64,000 nucleotides of DNA from Pirellulales bacterium (GCA_028289405.1 JANQPP010000127.1:53822-117821), one strand, 5' to 3'; numbered from the stretch's first letter, positions 19,246 through 28,306 are shown. Translations and numbers: made by a program. Notes: generated by a model from the letters alone, not told the origin.

Positions 19246-20451
19246 ATGCGCCAATGGCTGGTCGCAGGGAAGCGCCTTGCGTTGATTTGTAGCGGAGGTT
19301 TCGCCGTTTTGATTCAGACCTTACCAAGCCGAGGATGCTTCGCGTCCGTGCGATATGTGTTGGCTGGGCTGGGAATCTTGCTCGCCATGCCACTGTACGG
19401 ACAAGACTGGCAAACTCAGCCAAGAGGAGAGCGGCTGGCCCGATCCGAGGGGGTGCGCGAAGCCCCCTTGCAAGCTCTGGGGAATTCCTCCCCTCAAGGC
19501 GCGGCACGAGTCCGCCGAGGCGCGGGCACGCTCCCCAATGACCAAGGGCAGATTTGGCGGGAATATGAGATTTCCCCTTACACTTCCCGGCGGGCGGATG
19601 TGCCCGAACCCGAGAAAGCGATCGTGGATTGGATCCTGCGAGAAACCGGGTATGAAGCCTGGCACGGTTCCACGGCGGCGCTGCTCAGCGCCGATTCGGA
19701 CGTACTCCGTGCGTACCACACTCCAGAAATTCAGCGGATTGTGGCGGAAGTGGCGGACCGTTTCGTCCGGCGTGATGCCGCCGATGAAACGTTCTCGCTG
19801 CGGATTGTTTCACTCAAGCGGCCTGATTGGCGAGCCGCGGCACAGCGCTTGCTCCGGCCTGTGGCCGTGCGAACCCCCGGCGCGCAAGCCTGGACCTTGG
19901 CCAAGGAAGATGCCTCGCTGCTGTTGGCGAGCCTGCGTCGGCGAACCGATTACCGCGAGCATAACTCCGCGCAGATGGTCGTCGCCAACGGGGAACCGAT
20001 CGAGGTTTCCACCCGCTCGGCCCGCAACTATGTGCGTAATCTAGCGCTGCGGGCGAATGCCTGGCCCAGTTATGAGCCGGAATTCGGCCAAATCGAGGAG
20101 GGCTTCACGGTCGTCTTCCAGCCACTCCTCACACTGGATGGCCAATTCGTGGATGGCATTTTCAAATGCGAGATCGACCAAGTGGAACGCTTTTTCACGG
20201 TCGGCATGCCGCTGCCCAACACGGCCACCGCGAGGCAACAAGCGGAGTTGCAAGTTCCCCAGATGGCCGGCTGCCGTTTTCATGAGCGGTTTCGCTGGCC
20301 CAAGGAACAGGTCCTGCTGCTGAGTCTGGGCTTGGTCCCGCAACCGACCGGCGCCGAACCGCCCCCGTCGGTGTTGGGCTTGTCGCTACCCGTGGGTCCT
20401 TCCCGCGCGGAACTGCTGATTTTCGCCGAAAGTAAAGGACCGCGACGATAA
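19246..20451 (+). CDS. Hypothetical exported protein
   Basis: About 401 residues from the ATG at 19246, preceded by AAAGGA. A hydrophobic N-terminal stretch (about 10-52, ending LLAMPLYGQDW) looks like a signal or anchor, so the product is probably periplasmic or surface-located. The body has a region around 100-200 with AIVDWILRETGYEAW and the C-terminal part GFTVVFQPLLTLDGQFVDG. Those stretches recall the mixed alpha/beta N-domains and beta region of secretin-like proteins, but I see no secretin signature and do not assign a function. It lies 180 bp after the MMPL gene on the same strand and could be co-expressed. Confidence 0.65.
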   Translation: MRQWLVAGKRLALICSGGFAVLIQTLPSRGCFASVRYVLAGLGILLAMPLYGQDWQTQPRGERLARSEGVREAPLQALGNSSPQGAARVRRGAGTLPNDQGQIWREYEISPYTSRRADVPEPEKAIVDWILRETGYEAWHGSTAALLSADSDVLRAYHTPEIQRIVAEVADRFVRRDAADETFSLRIVSLKRPDWRAAAQRLLRPVAVRTPGAQAWTLAKEDASLLLASLRRRTDYREHNSAQMVVANGEPIEVSTRSARNYVRNLALRANAWPSYEPEFGQIEEGFTVVFQPLLTLDGQFVDGIFKCEIDQVERFFTVGMPLPNTATARQQAELQVPQMAGCRFHERFRWPKEQVLLLSLGLVPQPTGAEPPPSVLGLSLPVGPSRAELLIFAESKGPRR

Positions 20452-20465
20452 TCACCGTCAGAGTC

Positions 20466-20897
20466 TTACTTCGGCAACACGGCACGCAGCGCGTCCTCAT
20501 CTAGAAAAACTCCTGCCCGCACCCATTGAAAGATCAGCGGGTGGGCGGGCCACTCCAAAACGCGGAGTAAATGCTCCAGCGTCTCCCAGCCGAAATCCCC
20601 CTTGCACTCCACGGTCCACAACGTCGGGCCGCCATCGTGCAACTGCCCCTCTAGTCGGCAGCGCTTTTCAGGGCGTGTGTAGGTCCACACGAAAGAGCCA
20701 TCCGGCTCGGCGAACAGATGCTGGAATTGCTCCAGGGCGAGCAGGGCATCCTCGAAACGGACCGGCAGCAAGGGGCAACGTCCCGCCGGCAAACGCCATG
20801 TGCGAAGCGTACCCTCTTCCCAGGGAATTTCAGGGCCGACGGACAGGTTGGTCGGTCGGGCTTGAATCACGATGTGCTGCAGGGGCATGGAAAACAT
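20466..20897 (-). CDS. Hypothetical protein, planctomycete type
   Basis: This short acidic soluble protein of 143 residues has no signal peptide or membrane segment. Recognisable stretches are FEDALLALEQFQHLFAEPDG and FGWETLEHLLRVLEWPAHP, suggesting a compact alpha/beta fold. It is convergent with the preceding plus-strand gene (14 bases between stops). The coding call rests on a balanced composition and a plausible amphipathic pattern. The start may be at residue 4 (20888). Function unknown. Confidence 0.6.
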   Translation of the reverse strand: MFSMPLQHIVIQARPTNLSVGPEIPWEEGTLRTWRLPAGRCPLLPVRFEDALLALEQFQHLFAEPDGSFVWTYTRPEKRCRLEGQLHDGGPTLWTVECKGDFGWETLEHLLRVLEWPAHPLIFQWVRAGVFLDEDALRAVLPK

Positions 20898-21034
20898 CTC
20901 GGCAAAAAACTACTGCTTCGAACTTTAAGAAGATTCCGCGCACGCGCGGCGCGGCAACGTCTCCTCATGCATTGTGGGCGGCATCGTGGCGGCCTGGAAC
21001 AGGCGAATATCTGCATTCCATGGGGAGACGAACC

Positions 21035-22354
21035 ATGTCCAAACTCAACTACATTCTGAACATCGTCAAGCAGAGCCGTGAAGAGAACCGGCGCAAACCC
21101 CGCAGTCTGCGCATGGAAGCCATGGAGGACCGCAAACTGTTTGCCGCGGACGTCGGCGCGGATCCGACCGAAGCCGTGGAATTGGAGACGAGCTCCGCGA
21201 TGATCGCCCCTCCCCCCGTCCTGGGCGGGGAAGTGGCGCTTACTCCGCTTCCCGATGGGCCGTTGCCCGGAATCCCCGAGCTCCCTCCGCGCGAAGAACT
21301 GCTCATTCCGGACATTCCCGAATTGGAGATTCCGGGCGTGCTGATTCCCGTGCCCTTCGTTCCCACGGCCCAATTGGATGCCGCGGGCAAGCTGACGATC
21401 AAGGGGACGTTCTTGAATGACCGGCTGGAAGTCCGTTTCAAGGCGGGCGATCCCAGCACGATCGAAGTCGATAACCTGAACAATGGCGCGGGTGCCGATT
21501 GGTCCTTCAAGGCGGCGGACGTCAAAGCGATCTGCGTGGACGGCCTCGGCGGCCATGACTTGATCCGCATGAACGATGCCCATGGCGCGGTGGGAGTCGG
21601 ACGCACGGTCGACCTGCGGGGCAGCGCGGGTAACGACACGATTATCGGTGGCGCCACCGGTGAACGCATTGACGGCGGTGCCGGCAACGACGTGATTCAT
21701 GGCCGGGGCGGCAACGACCTGATCCTCGGCGGCACCGGCCATGACCGTGTGTACGCCGGGTCAGGTCACGATACAGTTCGCACCCATTCCGGGAACGATG
21801 TCGTGTACGGGCAAAGCGGGAATGACCGCGTCTACGCCGGCAGTGGCAACGACACGGTTCGCGGCGGGTCGGGCCACGATATGGTCTTCGGCGAATCCGG
21901 GACCGACCGGTTGTTCGGCGACTCGGGAGCCGACCGGCTCTACGGCGGCTGGGGAAATGACAGCCTCTTCGGCGGCACCGGCAACGATACGCTGTATGGC
22001 AACCAAGGAAACGACCAGTTGCACGGCCAAGCCGGACATGACTTGCTGTTCGGCGGCTCGGGGCACGATCGGATCCTGGGCCACTCCGGCAACGACCGCA
22101 TGTATGGCGGCACCGGCAACGACTCGATGTTCGGACACGATGGTGACGACCGCATGTATGGCCAGGATGGAGCGGACTACATGCGTGGAGGCAATGGCCG
22201 CGACACGATGTATGGCGGCAACCACAACGATCGCATGTACGGTGAAGGAGGAAATGACCGCATGTTCGGACAGAACGGCAACGACTTCATGGTCGGTGGG
22301 CCCGGGATCGACTTCCTGAGTGGTGGCCCGGGATTTGACATCACGCTTCCGTAA
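21035..22354 (+). CDS. Calcium-binding RTX-repeat (hemolysin-type) exported protein
   Basis: 439 residues from the ATG at 21035, preceded by GGGGAGA. The N-terminus ends in RSLRMEAMEDRKLFA, the short motif block found on many planctomycete exported and surface proteins. A Pro-rich linker (about 60-110) and a beta-rich segment follow. From about residue 190 to the end come roughly two dozen nonapeptide repeats of the G-G-x-G-N/H-D type (for example GGAGNDVIHG, GGTGNDSMFG). Such repeats form a calcium-binding beta roll outside the cell. No catalytic domain is present, so a structural or adhesive role is likeliest. A good terminator follows. The alternate reading from 20675 lacks a signal and overlaps the opposite-strand gene. 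Confidence 0.88.
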   Translation: MSKLNYILNIVKQSREENRRKPRSLRMEAMEDRKLFAADVGADPTEAVELETSSAMIAPPPVLGGEVALTPLPDGPLPGIPELPPREELLIPDIPELEIPGVLIPVPFVPTAQLDAAGKLTIKGTFLNDRLEVRFKAGDPSTIEVDNLNNGAGADWSFKAADVKAICVDGLGGHDLIRMNDAHGAVGVGRTVDLRGSAGNDTIIGGATGERIDGGAGNDVIHGRGGNDLILGGTGHDRVYAGSGHDTVRTHSGNDVVYGQSGNDRVYAGSGNDTVRGGSGHDMVFGESGTDRLFGDSGADRLYGGWGNDSLFGGTGNDTLYGNQGNDQLHGQAGHDLLFGGSGHDRILGHSGNDRMYGGTGNDSMFGHDGDDRMYGQDGADYMRGGNGRDTMYGGNHNDRMYGEGGNDRMFGQNGNDFMVGGPGIDFLSGGPGFDITLP

Positions 22355-22396
22355 GTCGCTTCAATCCGTCTGGTTGCATTTCCTGTTTCGCGTGTG

Positions 22397-22441
22397 CCTG
22401 CCTGTCGGGTTCCTTGTCCCCCGGCAGGCAGGCCATTTTTT
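22397..22441 (+). terminator. Rho-independent terminator after the RTX gene
   Basis: Arms CCTGCCTGTCGGG (22397-22409) and CCCGGCAGGCAGG (22420-22432) form a 13-bp stem with one G-T wobble, followed by ATTTTTT. It lies about 40 bases past the RTX gene stop. Confidence 0.85.
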
Positions 22442-22498
22442 GCGCCGGAAACAGCGGCGGGGATCTCGCCCTTCCGAGAAAACCTCCGTAATTCCCAG

Positions 22499-22585
22499 CG
22501 GAAGGGGCGGGAGTCGAACCCGCAAGGCCGCTCTTGGCTCGACCGGTTTCAAACCGGCTCCCGTCGCCAATCGGGTTGCCCTTCC
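22499..22585 (-). tRNA. tRNA-Ser (anticodon TGA)
   Basis: Read on the minus strand, the acceptor GGAAGGG (22585-22579) pairs with CCCTTCC (22506-22500). The T arm is GCGGG-TTCGACT-CCCGC. The anticodon arm is GCCGG-TTTGAAA-CCGGT, giving anticodon TGA. A long variable arm is present, as expected for serine. The discriminator base is G and no CCA is encoded. The junction between acceptor and D stem (CAA, where T8 is usual) is atypical, but the rest is clear. Confidence 0.85.
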
Positions 22586-22606
22586 GTGTTGCCTTATGAA
22601 GGACAG

Positions 22607-22696
22607 CGGAAGGCATGGGATTCGAACCCACATGTCCCATAAAAGGGACGCACGGTTTAGCAAACCGGCCCGGCAAACCGTATCCGACTACCTTCC
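22607..22696 (-). tRNA. tRNA-Ser (anticodon GCT)
   Basis: On the minus strand the acceptor GGAAGGT (from 22696) pairs with GCCTTCC (22614-22608). The T arm contains GTGGG-TTCGAAT-CCCAT. The anticodon loop TTGCTAA gives anticodon GCT. A long variable arm (CGTCCCTTTTATGGGACAT) with its own stem is typical of serine. It lies 21 bases from the other tRNA-Ser on the same strand, so the pair is probably co-transcribed. No CCA is encoded. Confidence 0.87.
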
Positions 22697-23301
22697 GTCG
22701 CTCTCACGAATATTTGGGCAACAAGGCAGCGTTGCCCATGAATTTCGGAGATTTTGAATCCCACCAGGCAGGACAATTTGTGCCATGGCGAGGTTCATGG
22801 AATTGCTGCTTCCTCACGCGAGGCTAGAGCAAAATTGCGTGAAACGTAGGAGAGTCTTCGCTTCGAAGCAGCGAACCAGAAACTGAAGGGCCTCTTGATT
22901 GTGGGGGTTATGGGCGAACCGCAAGCCTCTCAACGTGTTGCCGGCGTTTCGGCAAATCTTGTTGCCAGCATTCGACGCCGCCAATCTACGGGATGCCCTG
23001 CAGCATTTCGTTGGACGGAAGGGATCGCCTTCGATTGGCGGTAGCGGCGAAAAGCCAATTCTCGCTAGCCGCCAAGATTGATTTGACGTCCGTCGAGCCT
23101 CGGATACCAGGTGTTCCGAGACTCGCGGAACCAGGGACGCGGTTGTTTTCGTAACACGTCGAACCCTCCAGTGACCTCAGGAAGCAGGACCACGGACCGG
23201 AAGGTTCGTTTGGGGCCTCCACGTGGCGGCGCGGAGAGTCCTATGTGTCAAAAAACTGTGACAAGCGGGCCGGCGAACGGCAACTTCTGAAGTAGAGACT
23301 T
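22697..23301. other. Intergenic region, nothing recognised
   Basis: About 600 bases between the tRNA pair and the truncated gene near nifZ. Short open frames exist on both strands, but none has a recognisable motif or convincing ribosome-binding site. No repeat copy or terminator was identified. Confidence 0.35.
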
Positions 23302-23559
23302 TATGAGTCACTGTTTGTGGCCTGGTGTCCCCCTATGCCCGATTCGATGGGTTGGCGACCCGTGGTGGGCGAGCTGCAACATGACGATGATTTATACCGC
23401 TTTTGGTACACGAGTGGCGCTCGAAAACCTGGATTCCGCCCGTTTGCCCAAATGGAACAACTCGATCAAGTTTACGAGTCGGAAACGTTGTTTCCGTTAT
23501 TCGCCAATCGGCTCCTTTCCGAATCACGGCCAGAATACGAAGCCTATCTGGGTTAGAGC
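23302..23559 (+). pseudogene. Truncated gene fragment (N-terminal part of a protein with ELFPLFANRLL...SRPEY motif)
   Basis: The frame from 23302 reads YESLFVAWCPP, then GWRPVVGEL, LYRFWYTSGARK, YESETLFPLFANRLL and SESRPEYEAYLG, followed by a TAG. I recognise this as the N-terminal part of a family of bacterial proteins of roughly 200 residues, possibly with a HIRAN domain further on. Only about 85 residues remain, there is no ATG in frame, and the frame stops where nifZ coding begins on the other strand. The last dozen codons overlap the nifZ 3' end. I read it as a fragment cut off by the rearrangement that placed the nif cluster here. The family name is from memory, so it is tentative. Confidence 0.5.
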
Positions 23560-24039
23560 GGGTTCGGCATTGACCATCTCCCCCGATCCAATCCTTGTCT
23601 TGGGAGTAATCGAGTTGAGGGCTGTTTCGGGAACCTGAAACGTACGACCACAGAAGTAGACGTAGTAAGCCGGGCCGCCTGGGGCATCGCGGAGCACTTT
23701 GACAATCTCGCCTTCGTCGCCCGCTGTGGCGACGACCTTGCCACCCACGGCAAGCGGAACACGTATGGCGACGCGCTCGCGGAACTCAAAACGAGCATGC
23801 ACCCACGTTTCGTCGGCTGGAATCAGTTCCTGCTCACGGCAGCCGACCATTTTGTCTTCCTTGACAAAGTGAACGGTGTAGATGATTTGGTCCTGCAAAA
23901 ACGTGCCCACATTCCGCACGATACCAATCGACCCGGCATTCACGAGTTTCACACCGGTCTCCACGCCGGGAAACGTGCCGTCGTTGCGCACGGTGCGAGC
24001 TAACCGAACTTCACAGCCAAACGCGAACTTCGGCTTCAT
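23524..24039 (-). CDS. nifZ: Nitrogen fixation protein NifZ
   Basis: 171 residues with two NifZ-type modules. The first contains RLARTVRNDGTFPG, GSIGIVRNVGTFLQDQIIY and VHFVKEDKMVGCREQELI. The second (RVAIRVPLAVGGKVVATAGDEGEI) is a related SH3-like beta unit. NifZ helps mature the second P-cluster of the MoFe protein. It is last in the minus-strand nifUSVWZ run and starts 3 bases after the nifW stop. The last 10-11 residues (ending IGFVFWP) are encoded by the antisense of a truncated unrelated gene, so the native C-terminus may have been replaced. Confidence 0.9.
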   Translation of the reverse strand: MKPKFAFGCEVRLARTVRNDGTFPGVETGVKLVNAGSIGIVRNVGTFLQDQIIYTVHFVKEDKMVGCREQELIPADETWVHARFEFRERVAIRVPLAVGGKVVATAGDEGEIVKVLRDAPGGPAYYVYFCGRTFQVPETALNSITPKTRIGSGEMVNAEPALTQIGFVFWP

Positions 24040-24042
24040 GAT

Positions 24043-24396
24043 TCACTCCACCGATTTGCCGAGCGTATCGATCGAAACAAACGCGTTACAGTCACCCTGG
24101 GTGTGAAAAACTCTGAAGACCTTTTCGGAGAGGGCGTCCGACTCCACGAAATCCCGGTAGGCCCGTTCCAGCAATTTTTGATAAACCGTCCAACGGGCAA
24201 GATGCCCTTCCGGCATCGCCTCGTTAACCTGCGACAGATAGTTGTGAAAACGCTGGAGTATATGCAACCGGTTGACATGGACCACATCCTGGTCGAATTT
24301 GATGTTGAAGAAGTCGAGGAATTCCTCAGCCGAGGAGAGCTCTTGTAGGACATCTTCCCAGCCATCCTCAAGGTTTTCTGTTTTTTCGGCCAACAT
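24043..24396 (-). CDS. nifW: Nitrogenase-stabilizing/protective protein NifW
   Basis: 117 residues from the ATG at 24396, which has GAAGGA about 7 bases upstream. The longer frame to 24501 overlaps nifV and has no family match. Family features are ELSSAEEFLDFFNI near the N-terminus and VNRLHILQRFHNYL in the middle. NifW associates with the MoFe protein and is linked to oxygen protection and late maturation. It lies between nifV (42-base gap) and nifZ (3-base gap). Confidence 0.9.
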   Translation of the reverse strand: MLAEKTENLEDGWEDVLQELSSAEEFLDFFNIKFDQDVVHVNRLHILQRFHNYLSQVNEAMPEGHLARWTVYQKLLERAYRDFVESDALSEKVFRVFHTQGDCNAFVSIDTLGKSVE

Positions 24397-24437
24397 GGTA
24401 CTTCCTTCGCGTAACTGGGCATGCGGTATTTGGCTCA

Positions 24438-25598
24438 TCAGTTGGTTGCCGAGCTGCTCTGCGGATTCAATTCGGCCGACGAGAGCTGGCGCATTCGACA
24501 CAATTCGGCTAGCGTGGGAGAACGCTTGGTGTCCGTGACAAAGCGGCGGATTCCAGGCAGAATTCGCGCCGCCTCTTCACGCGACAAATCGACTCCTTGC
24601 TCCGAAAAGCAGTGTTGAACGGATCGTGATCCAGAATGTTTGCCTAAGACAAGTTCGTGGCGGCGCCCCAACAAGCCCGGGTCGATTCCCTGATAGTTGT
24701 GGGGATCCTTGAGCAACCCGTCCACGTGAATCCCCGCCTCGTGAATGAAGACTCCGTGTCCGACAAGGCTCTTGTGCCAGCCGACAGGCCGGCACGATGC
24801 GGATTCGACGACCTGTGACAGGGCCGAAAGCCGGTCGAAGCGGACACCGGTCTCCATGCGGTGAAGGTGTTTGAGAGCTACCACAACTTCCTCCAGTGCG
24901 GCGTTGCCAGCCCTTTCCCCCAGACCGTTGACCGTCGTGTTGACGTGGGTCGCGCCAGCAACGGCGGCGGCGAGTGTGTTGGCGGTTGCCAGACCGAGAT
25001 CGTCGTGGGCGTGCATCTCGATTTCCAAATCGGTAGTGCCTCGAAGCTCCCCGATCACGTGGTGCACACCGAATGGCTCCATCACACCGACCGTATCAGC
25101 AAAACGGAATCGCCGCGCACCGCTCGCTTGGGCAGTTTCTACCAACTGTTTGAGAAAATCCAAATCAGCACGTGAAGAGTCCTCACCACCGACGCACACT
25201 TCCAGGCCAAGATCCAATGCACGGGGAACGCATTTGCGGATCTGTTCAATGGCCCAATTCCGCGATTTCTTGAGCTTGCGGTACAGATGCTGATCCGAAA
25301 CGGGCAACGAGACGTCCACCATGTTGACCGGTAGCCCTACGACGGATCGCAGATCGGCCTCACACATCCGACACCAAACCAAAAGGTCGGCTGAGAGCCC
25401 TAAATCGGCCACGGCACGGATGGAGTCGCGTTCCTCGTCACCCATGGTTGGAATTCCAACCTCTAGCTCGGGAACCCCTGCTTTGTCCAGCAATTGGGCA
25501 ATCGAGAGCTTTTCAGCCGGCGTAAAGGCGACTCCGGCCGACTGCTCGCCGTCCCGAAGTGTCGTGTCGTCGATGATTATCTTGGCGAGGATTTCCAC
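24438..25598 (-). CDS. nifV: Homocitrate synthase NifV
   Basis: This enzyme condenses acetyl-CoA with 2-oxoglutarate to homocitrate, the organic ligand of FeMo-cofactor. 386 residues start at a GTG (25598) with AAAGG upstream. The open frame runs further up, but its first 66 codons match nothing. The HMGL-like TIM barrel begins [16 protein letters not shown], with metal and substrate motifs [16 protein letters not shown] and [11 protein letters not shown]. The C-terminal part ([20 protein letters not shown]) is typical of NifV and related synthases. Its place after nifS supports homocitrate rather than isopropylmalate synthesis. Confidence 0.93.
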   Translation of the reverse strand: MEILAKIIIDDTTLRDGEQSAGVAFTPAEKLSIAQLLDKAGVPELEVGIPTMGDEERDSIRAVADLGLSADLLVWCRMCEADLRSVVGLPVNMVDVSLPVSDQHLYRKLKKSRNWAIEQIRKCVPRALDLGLEVCVGGEDSSRADLDFLKQLVETAQASGARRFRFADTVGVMEPFGVHHVIGELRGTTDLEIEMHAHDDLGLATANTLAAAVAGATHVNTTVNGLGERAGNAALEEVVVALKHLHRMETGVRFDRLSALSQVVESASCRPVGWHKSLVGHGVFIHEAGIHVDGLLKDPHNYQGIDPGLLGRRHELVLGKHSGSRSVQHCFSEQGVDLSREEAARILPGIRRFVTDTKRSPTLAELCRMRQLSSAELNPQSSSATN

Positions 25599-25692
25599 GA
25601 GGTTCGCCTTTCGGTAAGTGCCACGGTGACAACGGAAGCCCAAAAATGCCCCGCGTGGCGGTGGATCCGCCACGCGAGCACACTTGGCGAAC

Positions 25693-26901
25693 TCAGGCGT
25701 ACACGGGAGTGAACGCCTGAGTGGGATCCGAAACGGGGCCGTCTTTTTTCCAGTAGGGAGAGAGCTTGCGGAGCTGGTCCACGATTGGCGGAACACGTTC
25801 CACCACGCGCTCGATTTCCTCCATCGTGTTGTTTCGCGATAACGAGAAGCGAATCGTACCGTGAGCCGCGGTATAGGGGATGCCCATCGCGCGCATCACA
25901 TGAGAAGGCTCAAGCGAACCAGAAGTGCATGCCGAGCCACTGGAGGCAGCAATTCCCTCTTTATTGAGGAGCAACAAGATGGCCTCGCCTTCAATGAACT
26001 CGAACGCAATGTTCGAAGTGTTTGGCAATCGATTCCGCGTGTCGCCCATGGCGAAGGAATTCGGCACGGCAGCCAGAATCCCGCTTTCCAGCCGGTCACG
26101 AATCGCCTTAACCACGCTGTTTTCATATTCAATGTGGTGTTCTGCCAGTTCGCAGGCCAACCCGAGACCAACAATCGAGGCGGAGTTCTCCGTCCCTGCC
26201 CGCCGACCGCGCTCCTGGTGCCCTCCACGCAACAGCGGACGGAACCGCGTACCACGGCGGACATAGAGCACCCCGACACCTTTCGGGGCGTGGAGTTTAT
26301 GACCGGACAAAGAGAGCATATCGATCTTGCTCTGCTTCAAATTGACGGGAATCTTCCCGACGGCCTGGACCGCATCGGTGTGGAAAAGCACGCCCGCGGC
26401 ATTTGCCATCTCGGCCATCTGTTCCACGGGAAAGAGCGTGCCCGTTTCATTATTGGCCCACATCACCGTGACGACTGCCACACGGTCCGAAAGTAGCCGT
26501 TGGTACTCCTCCAGATCGAGTTGGCCCTTATTGTCGACTCCTAGCCGATGAATGAGGTAACCGTCTTTTTCAAGGAACTCACAAACGGTCAGCACGGCCG
26601 GGTGTTCGACGGCGGTCGTAATGATTTCTTTTCGCTCGGGAAAAGCCTTCAGAGATGACATAATCGCGGTGGAATCGGATTCCGTACCGCAGGAGGTGAA
26701 AATGATCTCCGATTCGTGCTCGGCGTTGAGGATAGACTGTACTTGACGGCGAGCTTTTTTCAGCGAACGGCCGACACGGTCGCCAAAACTATGCATGGAC
26801 GAGGGATTGCCGAATTGCTCGCTAAAGAAAGGGAGCATCGCCTCGACCACTTCGGGGGAAACTTGGGTCGTGGCATTGTTGTCTAGATAGATGTCACCCA
26901 T
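25693..26901 (-). CDS. nifS: Cysteine desulfurase NifS
   Basis: This PLP enzyme takes sulfur from cysteine for Fe-S cluster assembly on NifU. 402 residues from the ATG at 26901, with GAGGAGA upstream. The frame continues to 26958 into the end of nifU. Family marks are [15 protein letters not shown] at the start, the PLP lysine in [16 protein letters not shown] and the catalytic cysteine loop [16 protein letters not shown]. It starts 19 bases after the nifU stop, consistent with co-translation. Confidence 0.95.
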   Translation of the reverse strand: MGDIYLDNNATTQVSPEVVEAMLPFFSEQFGNPSSMHSFGDRVGRSLKKARRQVQSILNAEHESEIIFTSCGTESDSTAIMSSLKAFPERKEIITTAVEHPAVLTVCEFLEKDGYLIHRLGVDNKGQLDLEEYQRLLSDRVAVVTVMWANNETGTLFPVEQMAEMANAAGVLFHTDAVQAVGKIPVNLKQSKIDMLSLSGHKLHAPKGVGVLYVRRGTRFRPLLRGGHQERGRRAGTENSASIVGLGLACELAEHHIEYENSVVKAIRDRLESGILAAVPNSFAMGDTRNRLPNTSNIAFEFIEGEAILLLLNKEGIAASSGSACTSGSLEPSHVMRAMGIPYTAAHGTIRFSLSRNNTMEEIERVVERVPPIVDQLRKLSPYWKKDGPVSDPTQAFTPVYA

Positions 26902-26920
26902 GGCGTTCTCCTCAGGAAAG

Positions 26921-27802
26921 TTAGACAGTTGCGACTGGAGCTTGCGAGGCAGGTACAACTTTTACAAACTCGCCGAGCTCTTCCATGATCCGTTGTTGAA
27001 CACCGCCGAGCGTCGCGGATGCCAACTGACAATTGGTGCAGGCACCGGTAAGGTTGACATAGACCGTTGATCCATTTAAGTCGACCAGCTCTAAGTCGCC
27101 ACCATCGAGTTGAACCTGAGGACGAATGGAATCGATGACGCGCTCGATCCGTCGGATCTTTTTCACGAGCGTGGCCGTTCCTCCGTTGGTTGGGTTGAGC
27201 TCTTGCGGAGGCATCTCGGCCAGGGCCTCCGACCGCCGACCGTTGAGATTGTCGAGGATCTCTTCAATCGCTTCATGGCACGACGTGCAACCTCCGCCGG
27301 CCTTGGTGTAATTGACCACGTCTTCCATGGTACGAAGGTTGTTTTCCTCAACCGTCCGCTCGATCATGGCCGAGTCAATGCCGAAGCACTTGCAAATCAG
27401 GTCCCCCTCTTCGTGGTCGTCACTCCATTCCTCGCCACGATAATTGGCAATGGCGGCTTCCAATGCTTCACGGCCCATTACGCTGCAATGCATCTTCTCG
27501 GGGGGCAGCCCATCGAGGTAGTCAGCGATATCCTGGTTGCTCACCTTCAGGGCCTCGTCGAGCGTCTTGCCCTTGATGATCTCGGTTAGCGCCGAGGACG
27601 ACGCAATCGCCGAACCGCATCCAAAGGTTTGGAAGCCGGCGTCCAGGATGATCTCCGTCTCAGGATCCACTTTGAGAGTGAGCCGCAAAGCGTCGCCGCA
27701 GGACAACGAACCGACATCGCCCGTCGCGTCGGCGTTCTCAATCGCCTGGGCATTGCGAGGATTAAAGAAGTGTTCCTTTACCTTGTCTGAATATTCCCAC
27801 AT
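26921..27802 (-). CDS. nifU: Fe-S cluster assembly scaffold NifU
   Basis: 293 residues with the complete three-part NifU layout. The IscU-like domain has cysteines in [19 protein letters not shown] and [11 protein letters not shown] central [2Fe-2S] BFD-like domain follows ([15 protein letters not shown]...[10 protein letters not shown]). The C-terminal Nfu domain carries [13 protein letters not shown]. NifU builds [4Fe-4S] clusters with sulfur from NifS and passes them to NifH and the cofactor pathway. It is the first gene of the nifUSVWZ run. The ATG has GGAGG 5 bases upstream. A sigma-54 promoter and two NifA sites lie 115-260 bases upstream. Confidence 0.96.
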   Translation of the reverse strand: MWEYSDKVKEHFFNPRNAQAIENADATGDVGSLSCGDALRLTLKVDPETEIILDAGFQTFGCGSAIASSSALTEIIKGKTLDEALKVSNQDIADYLDGLPPEKMHCSVMGREALEAAIANYRGEEWSDDHEEGDLICKCFGIDSAMIERTVEENNLRTMEDVVNYTKAGGGCTSCHEAIEEILDNLNGRRSEALAEMPPQELNPTNGGTATLVKKIRRIERVIDSIRPQVQLDGGDLELVDLNGSTVYVNLTGACTNCQLASATLGGVQQRIMEELGEFVKVVPASQAPVATV

Positions 27803-27915
27803 AGTCGCCTCCAGTTCACCCGATCGGGCATCTTAGTTACTTCGCTTTGGTTGCCGCCTAATCCGAAGCAGCCACCGTAGCGCCGTCTGGCGACCGGGGC
27901 TGAACGAGCGGATTG

Positions 27916-27930
27916 GCAAACCGCGTGCCG
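27916..27930 (-). promoter_or_regulatory. Sigma-54 promoter of nifUSVWZ
   Basis: The minus strand reads CGGCAC-GCGGT-TTGC, matching the -24/-12 consensus (TGGCAC-N5-TTGC) except for the first base, with GG and GC exactly 10 bases apart. It lies about 115 bases before the nifU ATG and 88-119 bases from two NifA sites. Confidence 0.78.
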
Positions 27931-28017
27931 ATCTCCGGAGAAAGCCTGCGCGACCATGAGTGAAGGGATACGGACAGTCAAAAACAATCGTTTTTCGCAC
28001 GCCGATTGCCGGAAGTG

Positions 28018-28033
28018 TGTGTCGGCAACAACA
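28018..28033 (-). promoter_or_regulatory. NifA upstream activator site 1 for nifU
   Basis: TGT-GTCGGCAACA-ACA, a perfect TGT-N10-ACA NifA site, about 88 bases upstream of the nifU sigma-54 promoter. Confidence 0.72.
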
Positions 28034-28048
28034 CGATTTCGGGCCTCG

Positions 28049-28064
28049 TGTCGCACATGACACA
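28049..28064 (-). promoter_or_regulatory. NifA upstream activator site 2 for nifU
   Basis: TGT-CGCACATGAC-ACA, a second perfect TGT-N10-ACA. It starts 31 bases (about three helical turns) from site 1, so the two sites face the same side of the DNA. Confidence 0.72.
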
Positions 28065-28144
28065 CCGTTGGGAGGCTATTCGGCAGCGACCGGAGAGCGG
28101 ACTCGATCACTTCCCGGCTGATCTGTGACTCTGCGTGCCTTAAC

Positions 28145-28306
28145 AGGCTGTTGAAAACCCAACAGCCTGCGGCATCACAGGAAGTGATGCTCAAAATAGT
28201 GACGTAAGTCGTTATTTTGCGAGCCGGGAGCAGCTTCGCTGCGCCAATCTTGGCTTGCACGGCGGCGAGCTTGAAAAACGTCACGACGGCGTTTTTCAAC
28301 GGGCTG
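28145..28306 (+). repeat. Dispersed repeat family 2, copy 1 (MITE-like)
   Basis: About 160 bases with complementary ends: CAGGCTGTTGAAAA at the left and TTTTTCAACGGGCTG at the right. The left end also folds on itself (GGCTGTTG...CAACAGCC). The internal blocks GCGGCATCACAG, AAGTGATGCT and CGGGAGCAGC recur in the reverse-oriented copy at 58793-58940. It abuts repeat family 1 copy B and lies just upstream of the nifU activator sites. Confidence 0.7.

Noticed and set aside
21660..22340. Short tandem DNA repeats that could be taken for a CRISPR-like or satellite array
   Set aside because: They encode the GGxGND calcium-binding nonapeptides of the RTX protein in frame; no constant spacer/repeat structure is present.
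22499..22696. A selenocysteine tRNA, suggested by the GGAAG start and long variable arms
   Set aside because: The anticodon loops read TGA and GCT, not TCA, and the acceptor stems are 7 bp, so both are serine tRNAs.
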